From: SMYC01 sp963578475
GTDB lineage: Bacteria; Acidobacteriota; Vicinamibacteria; Marinacidobacterales; SMYC01
Assembly (NCBI GenBank): GCA_963578475.1
Contig: CAUZCL010000017.1
Span: 1-64,000, forward strand
Length of the DNA: 64,000 bases
Direction: 5' to 3'
Shown: piece by piece, positions 8,082 through 17,100 of the stretch
How positions within the stretch are numbered: position 1 is the first letter of the stretch
Layout of the letters: each line of letters opens with the position of its first letter
Notes under the pieces: model-generated
Database searches by the model: none
The model's input: the letters and a program-made list of their open reading frames with translations, nothing else
What the model was told of the DNA's origin: nothing
Program-made: the position numbers and the translations under genes

Positions 8082-10768
8082 GCACGTTGTCCTGAAAGGG
8101 CCAGGCGCACGCGATCGAGACCGCGCTCGAGAAGCCCAGGAATACGGTCGGGAAAGCCGCCGCCCGCTTCCGCGCGCTCCGCCTTGCCGCCGCCGCGGCC
8201 CTCGATGATGGCGGCGAGCTCCTTGATGAGCTGGTCCGCGCGAATCTGGTCGACGAGGCCTTTCGAGACTTCCACGATGACAGACACCTTGTCGTTGTTG
8301 ACCGCGGTGGAAATGGCCACCCAAGGCTCGTTCTGGTGCTTCTCCTTGAACATGTCGACGACTTGACGATGTTGCTTCTTTCCATAGCCCTCGAGAGGCG
8401 CGGGCGTCCACACTAAAACGTCGCCGATCGTCGTCGTAGCGGCATCGGCGCCGCTCGAGCCGCCGGTTGCGAGCTTCAGCTTGAGCTCTTGCACTTCGCG
8501 CTCTTTCCGCTTGAGCTCGTCGCGGAGCCGCGAAGCCGTTTGAGCGAGCTCGCCCGGGCGCGTTTTGAGCGCATGGCTGGCTTCATCGATCAAAGCCCTT
8601 TGCTTCTGCCAATGCTCCGTCGCGGCAAGACCGGTCAAAGCTTCCACACGCCGGATACCGGACGCGACCGACGATTCGCTCGTGATGACGAAAGGGCCGG
8701 CTTCACCCGTGCGGCGTAGATGGGTGCCACCGCAAAGCTCGAGGCTAAAGTCTGGAATCTCGACGATGCGAACACGGTCACCGTACTTCTCATCAAAAAA
8801 GGCCATGGCGCCGCGTGCGAGCGCGTCGTCGAGCGACAGGGTGTCGGTGGAAACATCCAAATCCTCCTGGACCTTCTCGTTCACCCGGCCTTCGATTTGC
8901 TGCAACTCTCCGCGCGTCAGAGGCGCGAAATGCGAAAAATCGAACCTCAATCGATTGGGCGCGACGAGAGAGCCGGCCTGCTTGACGTGAGGGCCGAGGG
9001 TTTCTCGAAGCGCCGCGTGGAGCATGTGGGTGATGGTGTGGTGCGATGCCGCGCCTTTGCGCGACGTGGCGTCGACACTCGCGACGACTCTTTGGTCCTG
9101 TCCAAGGGTCCCTTTGCTCATGCGGACGTGATGGCTCACGAGCTCGCTCACCGGCGACTGTGTGTTCACCACGTCGGCAACACCGTCTGGGCCGGCGAGC
9201 ACCCCGCGGTCACCGAGCTGGCCGCCGCCTTCGGGATAGAAGGGCGTCTGGTCGAGGAACACTTCACCTTCTTCCCCTTCGCGAAGCTCCGGCACTTCCA
9301 CTCCGTCTTTCATGATAGCGAGGACGCGCGATTCCGGGATCTGCATTTGCGCGTAGCCGTCGAAGCGCGTCTCGAAGCGCCCGCGTAGCTCGCCGTAAAT
9401 AGATCGATCGGGCACAGCCACGGCCTTTTTCCACGACTCGCGGGCTTGGCTGCGTTGGCGTTCCATTTCCCGATCGAAGCCGTCGGAATCCACGGTGACG
9501 CCGGATTCGGCAGCGATGTCGACGAGCAGGTCAAGGGGCACGCCGAACGTGTCGTAGAGCTTGAATGCATCAGCGCCAGGAAGCTCTTTGCTCTTCGCGA
9601 CGTCTTCCTGTCTGAGTTTTTCTTCGAGCGCGGCGATACCAGTCGCGAGCGTCGTCGAGAAACGTTCCTCCTCGAATTTCACGACCCGCCGCACGAGTTC
9701 GCGCGCGAGCAAGAGCTCGGGGTAGGCGTCCTGCATCTCCTCGATCACATTTTCGGTCAGCTCGTAGAGAAACGGCTCTTCGACCCCGAGCTTTTTACCG
9801 TGGCGCATCCCCCGGCGCATGATCTTGCGGAGCACGTAGCCCCTGCCTTCATTGGCAGGCATCACCCCGTCGGAAATCAAAAACGCGCTCGCTCGGACAT
9901 GGTCGGCGATGACTCGGAAAGAGACGTCGTCCGCGGACGCGCTCCGCTCATAGGTCTTGCCGGTGCGCTTGCCGATGGCGTCTAGCAGCCCGGTGAAGAG
10001 GTCGGTGTCGTAGTTGCTGAGAACATTCTGGACGACCACGGCAATACGCTCGAGGCCCATGCCGGTATCGACGCTCGGCTTGGGGAGAGGGTGCAGCTTC
10101 TTATCTTCGGTGCGATTGAACTGCATGAAGACAAGATTCCAAATCTCGAGCCAGCGGTCGCACTCGCAAGCGACGCCGAGGCACTCCGTTTCGTTGCAAG
10201 GCCATTGATCGCCTTGAAAGAAATGAATCTCCGAGCACGGACCGCAGGGGCCGGTATCGCCCATGGACCAAAAGTTGTCCTTTCGGCCGAGCTCGTGAAT
10301 GCGTTCGGGCTCGAAATATTTGCGCCAAAAATCGTAGGCCGCGTCGTCGCGCGGCACGTCGTCATCGCCCTCGAAAATGGTGACGGCGAGCCGCTCGGGA
10401 TCGAGCTTTAGCTCGTCGACGAGAAATTCCCACGCGAAGTCTACGGCTTCTTTCTTGAAGTAGTCGCCGAAGGAAAAATTACCCAGCATCTCGAAAAAAG
10501 TGTGATGCCGCGCGGTGACTCCGACATTTTCGAGGTCGTTATGTTTCCCGCCGGCTCGGACGCATTTTTGAACCGTTGCCGCCCGGTTGTAATCGCGGCT
10601 CTCGAGGCCTAGGAACACATCCTTGAACTGATTCATACCCGCATTGATGAAAAGCAGGGTCGGGTCGGAAATAGGAACGAGCGAAGAGCTCGCGACGACA
10701 CGATGCCCTTTTTGGGCAAAGTAGTCGAGGAAGCACTTTCGGATGTCTTTAACCTTCATGATACTCAT
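8078..10768 (-). CDS. alaS: Alanine-tRNA ligase
   Basis: The full-length product (896 residues) has the class II catalytic core at the N-terminus (DPTLLFINAGMNQFKDVFLG). The editing domain carries HHTITHMLH and CGGTHLRRTGE for zinc-dependent clearance of Ser/Gly-tRNA, followed by a coiled coil and the C-Ala domain rich in Gly near GRGGGKAE. The start may be this ATG or the one three codons later (KVKDIRK). It lies eight bases after recX, an arrangement common in bacteria, and overlaps the transglycosylase gene by four bases. Confidence 0.95.
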   Translation of the reverse strand: MSIMKVKDIRKCFLDYFAQKGHRVVASSSLVPISDPTLLFINAGMNQFKDVFLGLESRDYNRAATVQKCVRAGGKHNDLENVGVTARHHTFFEMLGNFSFGDYFKKEAVDFAWEFLVDELKLDPERLAVTIFEGDDDVPRDDAAYDFWRKYFEPERIHELGRKDNFWSMGDTGPCGPCSEIHFFQGDQWPCNETECLGVACECDRWLEIWNLVFMQFNRTEDKKLHPLPKPSVDTGMGLERIAVVVQNVLSNYDTDLFTGLLDAIGKRTGKTYERSASADDVSFRVIADHVRASAFLISDGVMPANEGRGYVLRKIMRRGMRHGKKLGVEEPFLYELTENVIEEMQDAYPELLLARELVRRVVKFEEERFSTTLATGIAALEEKLRQEDVAKSKELPGADAFKLYDTFGVPLDLLVDIAAESGVTVDSDGFDREMERQRSQARESWKKAVAVPDRSIYGELRGRFETRFDGYAQMQIPESRVLAIMKDGVEVPELREGEEGEVFLDQTPFYPEGGGQLGDRGVLAGPDGVADVVNTQSPVSELVSHHVRMSKGTLGQDQRVVASVDATSRKGAASHHTITHMLHAALRETLGPHVKQAGSLVAPNRLRFDFSHFAPLTRGELQQIEGRVNEKVQEDLDVSTDTLSLDDALARGAMAFFDEKYGDRVRIVEIPDFSLELCGGTHLRRTGEAGPFVITSESSVASGIRRVEALTGLAATEHWQKQRALIDEASHALKTRPGELAQTASRLRDELKRKEREVQELKLKLATGGSSGADAATTTIGDVLVWTPAPLEGYGKKQHRQVVDMFKEKHQNEPWVAISTAVNNDKVSVIVEVSKGLVDQIRADQLIKELAAIIEGRGGGKAERAEAGGGFPDRIPGLLERGLDRVRLALSGQRA

Positions 10769-10775
10769 GTCGGAT

Positions 10776-11327
10776 TCAAATTTTTGTCGATTCTAACCCT
10801 TCAGTATCCCCGAAATCGTGGCTCGATACCAATTCATGAGAGGTCTCCGGCGTGAATCCCCTCGCCAGCAGGTGTCGATAAGCGCGCGCTTTGCGTCTTG
10901 CGGGGGAAAGAGCCCTCCGCTCGCCAGCGAGAAAACGGAGGAACGCGCGCTCACCGGCCTCGCGCTCTCCGAACGGGAACACCTCGGCGAGCGCCGCCTT
11001 GATGTGTTGGTCGGCGAGTGCCAGCGCTTTTAGCGCGGTCTCGACGCGTGCGGGGCCCCAGCGCCGACGCTCCGCTCGCTCGCGCGCGAAATCGCGCGCG
11101 AAAGCCACATCGTCCAAATAGCGCTGTTTTCGAAGAACATCGATCGTTTTGACGATCTTGTCGTCGGGATAGCCGGCACGAGCCATCTTACGCGTAAGCT
11201 CGCCTTCGCTATGGGCGCGGCGAGAGAGCCGTCTCAGCGCAAAGTCGCGTGCTTTGGCCTTGGGGCGTTTGGGAACGGGCTCGACAGGATCATCAGGTGA
11301 GCTCGAACTCGCTTCCTCCACCGGCAC
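10776..11327 (-). CDS. recX: RecA regulator RecX
   Basis: RecX proteins limit RecA filament growth. The product (about 183 residues) has the three-helix repeat pattern, with FALRRLSRRAHSEGELTRKM, RYLDDVAFARDFARERAERR and ARAYRHLLARGFTPE. The start is a GTG 35 bases inside the end of pilT and may be a few codons further downstream. The first 25 residues are low-complexity. It is followed directly by alaS. Confidence 0.82.
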   Translation of the reverse strand: MPVEEASSSSPDDPVEPVPKRPKAKARDFALRRLSRRAHSEGELTRKMARAGYPDDKIVKTIDVLRKQRYLDDVAFARDFARERAERRRWGPARVETALKALALADQHIKAALAEVFPFGEREAGERAFLRFLAGERRALSPARRKARAYRHLLARGFTPETSHELVSSHDFGDTEGLESTKI

Positions 11328-12459
11328 CGCCCTCGTCCATGAAGTGGGTCATGCTGCGTTCCATCTCCTCTTGAGCTAGGTCGCTCGTCGTCTGGATGCC
11401 CTGGATCTTGAGCTTGAACTCGTCCGGGTTGCTAGCGCGCCTCAAGGCCTCATCGTAAGTGATGAGGTCTTTCTTGTAGAGATTGAAGATGGATTGATCG
11501 AAGGTCTGCATTCCGTACTGGGAGACGCCTGCCGCGATCGCCTCGTGGATGAGCTTCGTTTTGTCTTTGTTGATGATGCAGTCACGGATGAACGGGGTGG
11601 TGATCATTACTTCTGCGGCGGGAACGCGGCCATGCCCGTCCGAGCGCGGGATCAGTCGCATGGACACGACGGCTTTCAGGACACCGGCGAGCTGCAGTCG
11701 AATTTGTTTCTGTTGGTGCGGTGGGAAAACAGCGATGATGCGGTTGACCGTTTCCGTGACATCGACGGTGTGGAGCGTCGAGAGCACCAAATGGCCCGTC
11801 TCTGCGGCCGTTATGGCAGTCTCGATGGTCTCGTAGTCCCTCATCTCACCGACGAGTATGACATCGGGGTCCTGGCGCACGGCGCTCCTGAGCGCTCCCG
11901 CGAAGGTCTTCGTGTCGAATTCGACCTCGCGCTGGTTCACGATCGACTTTTTGTCGCGGTGGAGAAACTCGATCGGGTCTTCGATCGTCATGATGTGCTC
12001 GCAGCGATGCGAGTTGATGTAGTCGATCATTGCGGCGAGCGTGGTGGACTTTCCCGAACCGGTCGTCCCGGTGCAGAGGAGGAGGCCACGGGTTTCTTGC
12101 GAGATCTTCTCGAGCACGAGCGGCAGGCCGAGCTCTCGGATCGTGAGAATCTTGACCGGGATGACGCGAAGGACGAGGCCCACGGTGCCGCGCTGCTGGA
12201 ATACGTTGGCTCGAAAACGTCCGAGACCAGGAACACTGTAGGCGATATCGATCTCGAGATCGTCCTTGAACTTTTGTTTCTGACGGTTACTCATGATCGA
12301 GAACGCCATCGCGATGGTGTCCTCTTGCATCAACCCCTTCATTTCCACCAGCGGGACGAGCTCCCCGGCAACACGAATGACAGGATGGCTTCCCACCTTG
12401 AGGTGCAAGTCGGAGGCCTTGCGCTCCGATGCGACTTTTAGCAAGTCGTTAATGTGCAT
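11293..12459 (-). CDS. pilT: Type IV pilus retraction ATPase
   Basis: PilT is the hexameric ATPase that depolymerises type IV pili for twitching motility. The sequence shows Walker A GTTGSGKSTTLAAM, an Asp box (IMTIEDPIEFLH), Walker B DPDVILVGEMRD and the His box ETGHLVLSTLHT. The N-terminus (DLHLKVGSHPVIRVAGEL) fits the PilT PAS-like domain. The product is 388 residues, slightly longer than usual, with a Gly-rich tail. A ribosome site (AGGAAC) precedes the ATG. No other pilus genes are nearby. Confidence 0.93.
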   Translation of the reverse strand: MHINDLLKVASERKASDLHLKVGSHPVIRVAGELVPLVEMKGLMQEDTIAMAFSIMSNRQKQKFKDDLEIDIAYSVPGLGRFRANVFQQRGTVGLVLRVIPVKILTIRELGLPLVLEKISQETRGLLLCTGTTGSGKSTTLAAMIDYINSHRCEHIMTIEDPIEFLHRDKKSIVNQREVEFDTKTFAGALRSAVRQDPDVILVGEMRDYETIETAITAAETGHLVLSTLHTVDVTETVNRIIAVFPPHQQKQIRLQLAGVLKAVVSMRLIPRSDGHGRVPAAEVMITTPFIRDCIINKDKTKLIHEAIAAGVSQYGMQTFDQSIFNLYKKDLITYDEALRRASNPDEFKLKIQGIQTTSDLAQEEMERSMTHFMDEGGAGGGSEFELT

Positions 12460-12669
12460 GTTCTGTTCCTGCTTCTGGTGAGGTTATGTCGACGACATAG
12501 ACCGGGTGGACCGAATAGGGAACACGAATCCGGTAGTGCTCGTTTGTGCTGAAAAAGATTCGTCTGCGGATATGCTAGGTAAAAACCCTTGTATTGTCAA
12601 CACATCGAGCGATCGATAGCCCGAGGGCCGAGCCGAGACAAAGCGGATGTTATACTGCGCGCCGCTCAA

Positions 12670-13608
12670 ATGTTTCTCCTCGGACAACAACTCGGCAAGT
12701 ACGAGATCCTCAGGACTCTCGGGAGCGGGGGATTCGGTACGGTCTATCTCGTCCGCGATACGTGGATCGATAAGAAAGTCGCGATCAAAGTGCCGCACAA
12801 GCAAAATGGTGAGTTCGACGAGCTGCTGCGGGAGCCGAGGCTGCTTGCGGCGCTAGACCACGCGAACATCGTTCGCATCGTCACCGCCGAGAAAGCCGAC
12901 GACTATTTCTTTATCGTGATGGAGTTCGTCGCAGGTGAGAGTCTCGAAGCGATGATCGAGCGTGAGAAAGGCCTCGGAATCGAGCCAGCGACCGACTTCG
13001 CGCGCCAACTTGCTACGGGTGCCGAATATGCCCACGCTCAAGGTGTTATCCATCGCGATCTGCGGCCGGGGAACGTTTTGGTGACACCTGAGGGCCAGAT
13101 CAAGATTACGGATTTCGGCACGTCCCGTTTCCTCGAAGTGGCCGAGCGAGCTTCGACGATCATCGGGAGCCCGCCCTATATGGCGCCCGAGCAGTTCCAG
13201 GGACGCGCCATGTTCTCCTCCGACGTCTACTCGCTCGGCGTCATCATGTACGAGATGATGACCGGCGTCCTCCCTTACTTCAGTGCCAATCCGAGACAGC
13301 TCGAGAAGATGGTGCTCTCCGGTCGCGTCGTGCGGCCGCGCGAGCGCAACAAAGCCATCCCGGTCGAGATGGAGGAGATAATCATGCGCGCTCTGGCGCC
13401 CGAGGTCTCCGACCGCTACCAGCGCGCGGGCGAGCTGCTAGACGACCTCGGCACCGCGGGCGAGATCGACCACCGCGCCTCCCGCCTCGAAGACATCCGC
13501 TCGAGACTGAGAGCAAGAGAGAAAATCTCCGCAGGCTTCTGCTGGAACTGCCGCAAACCTCTCCACGCCCGAAGCCCGAGCTGCCCATTCTGCGGAGAAT
13601 CGCAGTAG
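12670..13608 (+). CDS. Ser/Thr protein kinase with C-terminal zinc ribbon
   Basis: A Hanks-type kinase domain fills residues 10-275: Gly loop LGSGGFGTVYLV, Lys in VAIKVPH, catalytic loop HRDLRPGNVLV, metal-binding DFGTS and APE in PYMAPEQF. After a short linker the C-terminus has two Cys pairs (CWNC and CPFC), a zinc ribbon. There is no membrane helix, so it is cytoplasmic. ATG 12670 is chosen because the kinase fold begins eight residues later. It is divergent from pilT, with 210 bases between the two starts. Targets are unknown. Confidence 0.88.
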   Translation: MFLLGQQLGKYEILRTLGSGGFGTVYLVRDTWIDKKVAIKVPHKQNGEFDELLREPRLLAALDHANIVRIVTAEKADDYFFIVMEFVAGESLEAMIEREKGLGIEPATDFARQLATGAEYAHAQGVIHRDLRPGNVLVTPEGQIKITDFGTSRFLEVAERASTIIGSPPYMAPEQFQGRAMFSSDVYSLGVIMYEMMTGVLPYFSANPRQLEKMVLSGRVVRPRERNKAIPVEMEEIIMRALAPEVSDRYQRAGELLDDLGTAGEIDHRASRLEDIRSRLRAREKISAGFCWNCRKPLHARSPSCPFCGESQ

Positions 13609-13611
13609 TAG

Positions 13612-13689
13612 TCAGGATTCAGCATTCAGGATGCTCTCAGGACTACGGCGCCCGAGCCATTGCTGCGGTCATGTTCCTGAATGCTGAAT
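13612..13689. repeat. TCAG heptamer repeat with inverted copy
   Basis: Three heptamers (TCAGGAT, TCAGCAT, TCAGGAT) occupy 13612-13632, and an inverted copy lies at 13675-13689. The arms at 13617-13631 and 13675-13689 are a perfect 15-base inverted repeat with a 43-base loop. The element fills the gap between the convergent kinase and rsmE genes and could act as a terminator. Similar heptamers occur near 43.1 and 63.1 kb. Confidence 0.7.
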
Positions 13690-13690
13690 G

Positions 13691-14404
13691 CTAGGTTGTC
13701 GTGAGGTCGCCGGATAGCCATTGCACAATGGCGGTGGCGGTTATGGCGGCGGTTTCGGTGCGGAGTGTTCTTGGGCCAAGGCTCAGTTCTAATACGGAGC
13801 GTTTTTGGGCTAGGGTAAGCTCGTGATTCGACCAGCCTCCTTCGGGGCCGATGGCGATGATGAGTGGATCGACCAGGGGTTTTTCTCGGAGCGGGGGAGC
13901 GCCGGGTCTCAGGAGCAAAGTGCCTCGCTTGATGATGTCGACGTCGTCGAATGGTTTCGGTGTCTCGATGCGCGGGAGGCGGCTGCGGGCGCTTTGTTTT
14001 GCGGCTTCCAATGCGATGCGGCGCCAGCGTTCCAGGCGTTCTTGGATCCATTCTTCATCCACTTCGCCGAGGTCGGTGATGAGTGGTTGTATGGCCGTCA
14101 CGCCGAGCTCCGTGAGCTTCTGGACGATCAGCGACATCTTCTCGCCTTTTGGCACTGCGACGGCGACGGTGAGTGTTATTGGGGACTCGTGGGCGGGAAG
14201 GGGATCGCCAGGCTCGAGCTCGACGGTGTCCTTGTGAATGCCAGCTATGCGTGCGGATTTTGCCGTGCCGCGTCCGTCGAAAAGAGCGACCGTGTCGCCC
14301 GGACTCAGTCGAAGCACATGGATGAGGTGGTGGGCTTCGTCGCCCGTGAGCTCCACGGACGGCGCGTCCAGCTGTTCCGCTAGAAAACGACGCTCTCGAG
14401 TCAA
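13691..14404 (-). CDS. rsmE: 16S rRNA m3U1498 methyltransferase
   Basis: This SPOUT-class methyltransferase modifies U1498 of 16S rRNA. Signature parts are DEAHHLIHVLRLSPGD (N-terminal PUA-like), QKLTELGVTAIQPL, and the knot motifs LIIAIGPEGGWSNHE and LSLGPRTLRTETA. TTG 14404 is preferred because AAAGG sits eight bases upstream, the protein then starts MTRERRF as is usual, and it overlaps the preceding stop (TTGA). An ATG at 14437 is the alternative. It is last in the heat-shock operon. Confidence 0.88.
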   Translation of the reverse strand: MTRERRFLAEQLDAPSVELTGDEAHHLIHVLRLSPGDTVALFDGRGTAKSARIAGIHKDTVELEPGDPLPAHESPITLTVAVAVPKGEKMSLIVQKLTELGVTAIQPLITDLGEVDEEWIQERLERWRRIALEAAKQSARSRLPRIETPKPFDDVDIIKRGTLLLRPGAPPLREKPLVDPLIIAIGPEGGWSNHELTLAQKRSVLELSLGPRTLRTETAAITATAIVQWLSGDLTTT

Positions 14405-14616
14405 CAGCACGGCCTTTTGAGCGCGAGCGCGGCCCATTCGCCGTCTTGCGGTCGCTCTTTGATGACGCAGTCCTTTGAGAGGGCGTCGATGAATGCGTCG
14501 AACTCTTCGACGAAGGCTTGTTCGGGGTCGAGACGCAGGAACATGCGGTCCGTCTCTACGGGATCCTCGAGCTCCTCCGCCGTGCCCGAGAGCTCCAATA
14601 TCGGATAATTATCCAA
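14401..14616 (-). CDS. Small hypothetical protein between dnaJ and rsmE
   Basis: An acidic frame of about 71 residues ends in Pro-Cys-Cys and contains FVEEFDAFIDALSKDCVI. A TTG at 14616 overlaps the dnaJ end (an ATG at 14664 would lie inside dnaJ), and its TGA overlaps the rsmE start. The tight junctions on both sides argue that it is translated. It matches no family I know. Confidence 0.55.
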   Translation of the reverse strand: MDNYPILELSGTAEELEDPVETDRMFLRLDPEQAFVEEFDAFIDALSKDCVIKERPQDGEWAALALKRPCC

Positions 14617-15745
14617 AGAGTTTTTCGAAGAAGCTCTTCTCTGTTCCCGAAACGCGTTCGCCAATTTTGGGCGGTGGTGTCAGCTCGCCGAGCGTTACCA
14701 AAAGTGAGCGCTGCTCTTTCGTGAGCGTGGAGGGCGTGACAACGTTCACGACGACGACCTGATCGCCGTTTCCAGAACCGCTGAGCCGGGGGACACCTTT
14801 GTTGCGAATCTTGATGATGGTGCCGGTTTGCGTGCCCTCAGGGATACTGACGCGCTGCGTTCCGTGGATGGTGGGGACGTCCAGATCGGCGCCGAGCGCG
14901 GCTTGAGCGAATGTGATCGGAAGCTCGAGAAGAATTTCCTCACCGTCCCGGCGATACATACGGTGGGGTGCTACGCTCAGAACAACATAGAGGTCTCCGG
15001 GCGGCCCGCCTTGGACGCCCGCTTCACCTTCGCCCGTGCGCCGCAGGCGTGAGCCGTTATCGACGCCCGCCGGGATCTTGAGCGTGAGCTCGCGCTCCCG
15101 CGCGACATGGCCCGTGCCGGCACATCGCGCGCACGGGTCCAGTATGAAGGATCCCGTCCCCTGACACTGCGCGCACGGGCGTGCGACGACGAGAAACCCC
15201 TGCTGGTAGCGCACCTGACCGTGACCGCCGCAGGTGGGGCAAGCTGCTGCCCGTGTACCCGGAGTCGCTCCCGAGCCATCGCACTTTTCGCAGAGCTCGT
15301 TCCGCGGTACCAGAATGCGCGTCTCGGTGCCTCCGACGGCCTCTTCGAAGGTAATGTCGAGGTCGTAGCGCAGATCGGCGCCGCGGGTGTTGCCCCGCCT
15401 TCGCCCCCCGCCGCCGAAGAAGTCCCCAAACAGCTCTTCGAAAATGCTGCTGCCGCCGCCAAAGATGTCGCTGAACTCGCGAAAGATGTCCGTGTTTATT
15501 TGCGGTCCGCCTCGGAGCCCCTCGTGCCCGTATCGGTCGTAGACAGCGCGCTTCTGCTGGTCAGAGAGGATGCTATAGGCTTCGGCCGCCTCTTTGAAAG
15601 AGTCTTCTGCTTCTGGGTTGTCAGGGTTCTTGTCCGGGTGGAACTGGACGGCGCGCCGGCGATAAGCCTTCTTGATGTCCTGCTGGCTCGCCTGCCGTTC
15701 GACGCCAAGGACTTCGTAGAAATCGCGTTTCGTTGTACTACGCAA
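14609..15745 (-). CDS. dnaJ: Chaperone DnaJ
   Basis: A J-domain (DFYEVLGVERQASQQDIKKA, HPD in QFHPDKNP) is followed by a Gly/Phe region, a zinc domain with four CxxCxGxG repeats (CEKCDGSG, CPTCGGHG, CAQCQGTG, CARCAGTG) and the C-terminal substrate-binding part. The start is TTG 15745 because GGGAG lies seven bases upstream; TTG 15763 is the alternative. The protein looks intact, in contrast to its neighbour DnaK. It would stimulate Hsp70 ATPase and deliver clients. Confidence 0.93.
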   Translation of the reverse strand: MRSTTKRDFYEVLGVERQASQQDIKKAYRRRAVQFHPDKNPDNPEAEDSFKEAAEAYSILSDQQKRAVYDRYGHEGLRGGPQINTDIFREFSDIFGGGSSIFEELFGDFFGGGGRRRGNTRGADLRYDLDITFEEAVGGTETRILVPRNELCEKCDGSGATPGTRAAACPTCGGHGQVRYQQGFLVVARPCAQCQGTGSFILDPCARCAGTGHVARERELTLKIPAGVDNGSRLRRTGEGEAGVQGGPPGDLYVVLSVAPHRMYRRDGEEILLELPITFAQAALGADLDVPTIHGTQRVSIPEGTQTGTIIKIRNKGVPRLSGSGNGDQVVVVNVVTPSTLTKEQRSLLVTLGELTPPPKIGERVSGTEKSFFEKLFG

Positions 15746-15842
15746 AATGAATCTCCCGACCAATTGGATCCATTATAGAGTTTCGTGTTCGGTCGAACGA
15801 ACGTCGGCACTAAACGGATAGAGATGCTTTCTTGCGCGGACA

Positions 15843-17075
15843 CTAACCGCGCAACATGGCTTGCCCAAGAGCTTCTGCAGTGGTCTCTAAAATTGAGAGC
15901 GCTGCCTGAAGCTCGTCGAGCGAGCCTTCCCTTGCTTGGTCCACCTTGGTGAGCGCCTGGGTCGCAGAGCTCCGCTCTTCCTCGGTCAGCTTTGCGGAGA
16001 GCAGCTCGAACGTCTTCCGTGTGCTCTGGGTGAGACCCTGGAGCTGGCCAATGATGCGGTCCCGCTCCTTGCGCCCTTCCTCTACCTGCAATTGTTGATC
16101 GCTCTCGGTTCGCGCTTTCTCGACCTCGGATTGTGTCAAACCGCTTGCCGCGCGCACGGTGATGTTCTGCTGGCGCCCCGTTGCTTGATCGAGCGCGGTC
16201 ACTTGCACGATGCCGTTTACGTCGATCCCGAAAATTACTTCGATCTGCGGTACGCCTTTCGGAGCAGGTGCGACATCGGTCACCATGAAGCGGCCGAGCG
16301 ATGTGTTCTCGTGCGCCATGGTGCCCTCGCCTTGAAGAACATGCACTTCGACTTTGTTCTGATTGTTGGTGCCCGTTGTGAAGACACGGCCCTTCTTTGT
16401 CGGGATGTTGGCGTTGCGATCGATGAGCGATGTGAACGTGCCGTCCTTGGTCTCGATACCGAGCGTGTGGGGCGTGACGTCGAGCAGGACGAGATCAGTT
16501 ACCTCGCCCTGCATGATGCCCGTCTGGATTGCGGCGCCGATGGAGACGACTTCGTCGGGATTGACGCTACGGTTGGGCTCTTTGAGGGAAATGTTCTGGA
16601 TCGTCTCCAGCACCTTGGGGGTACGTGTCTGGCCGCCCACTGGGATGACGTCGTCCAAATCCGCGGCCGTCAGCCCCGCATCCTTGAGCACGTCTTCGCA
16701 AGGTTTGCGAGTTCTTTCGAGAAGCGGCTCGATCATCTGCTCGAACTTCGTCCTGGTGAGAACCGTGTTCAGATGTTTGGGACCGCTCTGATTTGCCGAG
16801 ATGAAGGGGAGAACCTTTTGCGCGTTCTGCACTTCCGGCGAATTGAAATGGCGCCCGATCAAGCGCTTCACGCTATAAACCGTGTTCTGCGGATTGGTCA
16901 ATGCCTGTCGCTTTGCGATTTGCCCAACGAGCGGCTCACCTTTGCTCGTGCAAGCCACGATCGACGGGGTCGTGCGCGCCCCTTCCTGGTTTGGAATGAC
17001 CTGAGGGGTACCACCTTCCATCACCACGATACAGGAGTTCGTGGTTCCGAGATCGATTCCAACGACCTTACTCAA
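15843..17075 (-). CDS. dnaK: Chaperone DnaK with a large internal deletion in the ATPase domain
   Basis: The frame is 410 residues instead of about 600-640. It begins as normal DnaK (VGIDLGTTNSCIVVMEGG to YSVKRLIGRHF, residues 5-77). At residues 88-92 (VLPFI, 16800-16814) it jumps directly to what is normally residue 270 or so (ISANQSGPKHL), then continues through VGGQTRTP, the linker VLLDVTP and the beta substrate domain. About 185 residues are missing, including the DLGGGTFD phosphate-2 loop and the catalytic Glu and Thr, so ATPase function should be lost. The C-terminal helical lid is also short. TTG start with AAGGAG eight bases upstream. Confidence 0.85.
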   Translation of the reverse strand: MSKVVGIDLGTTNSCIVVMEGGTPQVIPNQEGARTTPSIVACTSKGEPLVGQIAKRQALTNPQNTVYSVKRLIGRHFNSPEVQNAQKVLPFISANQSGPKHLNTVLTRTKFEQMIEPLLERTRKPCEDVLKDAGLTAADLDDVIPVGGQTRTPKVLETIQNISLKEPNRSVNPDEVVSIGAAIQTGIMQGEVTDLVLLDVTPHTLGIETKDGTFTSLIDRNANIPTKKGRVFTTGTNNQNKVEVHVLQGEGTMAHENTSLGRFMVTDVAPAPKGVPQIEVIFGIDVNGIVQVTALDQATGRQQNITVRAASGLTQSEVEKARTESDQQLQVEEGRKERDRIIGQLQGLTQSTRKTFELLSAKLTEEERSSATQALTKVDQAREGSLDELQAALSILETTAEALGQAMLRG

Positions 17076-17100
17076 TGTAGTGCTCCTTCACGCTCGACGC

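Noticed and set aside
7419..8366. A 315-codon plus-strand frame across the transglycosylase/alaS junction
   Set aside because: It runs antisense to two well-supported genes and has no recognisable domain.
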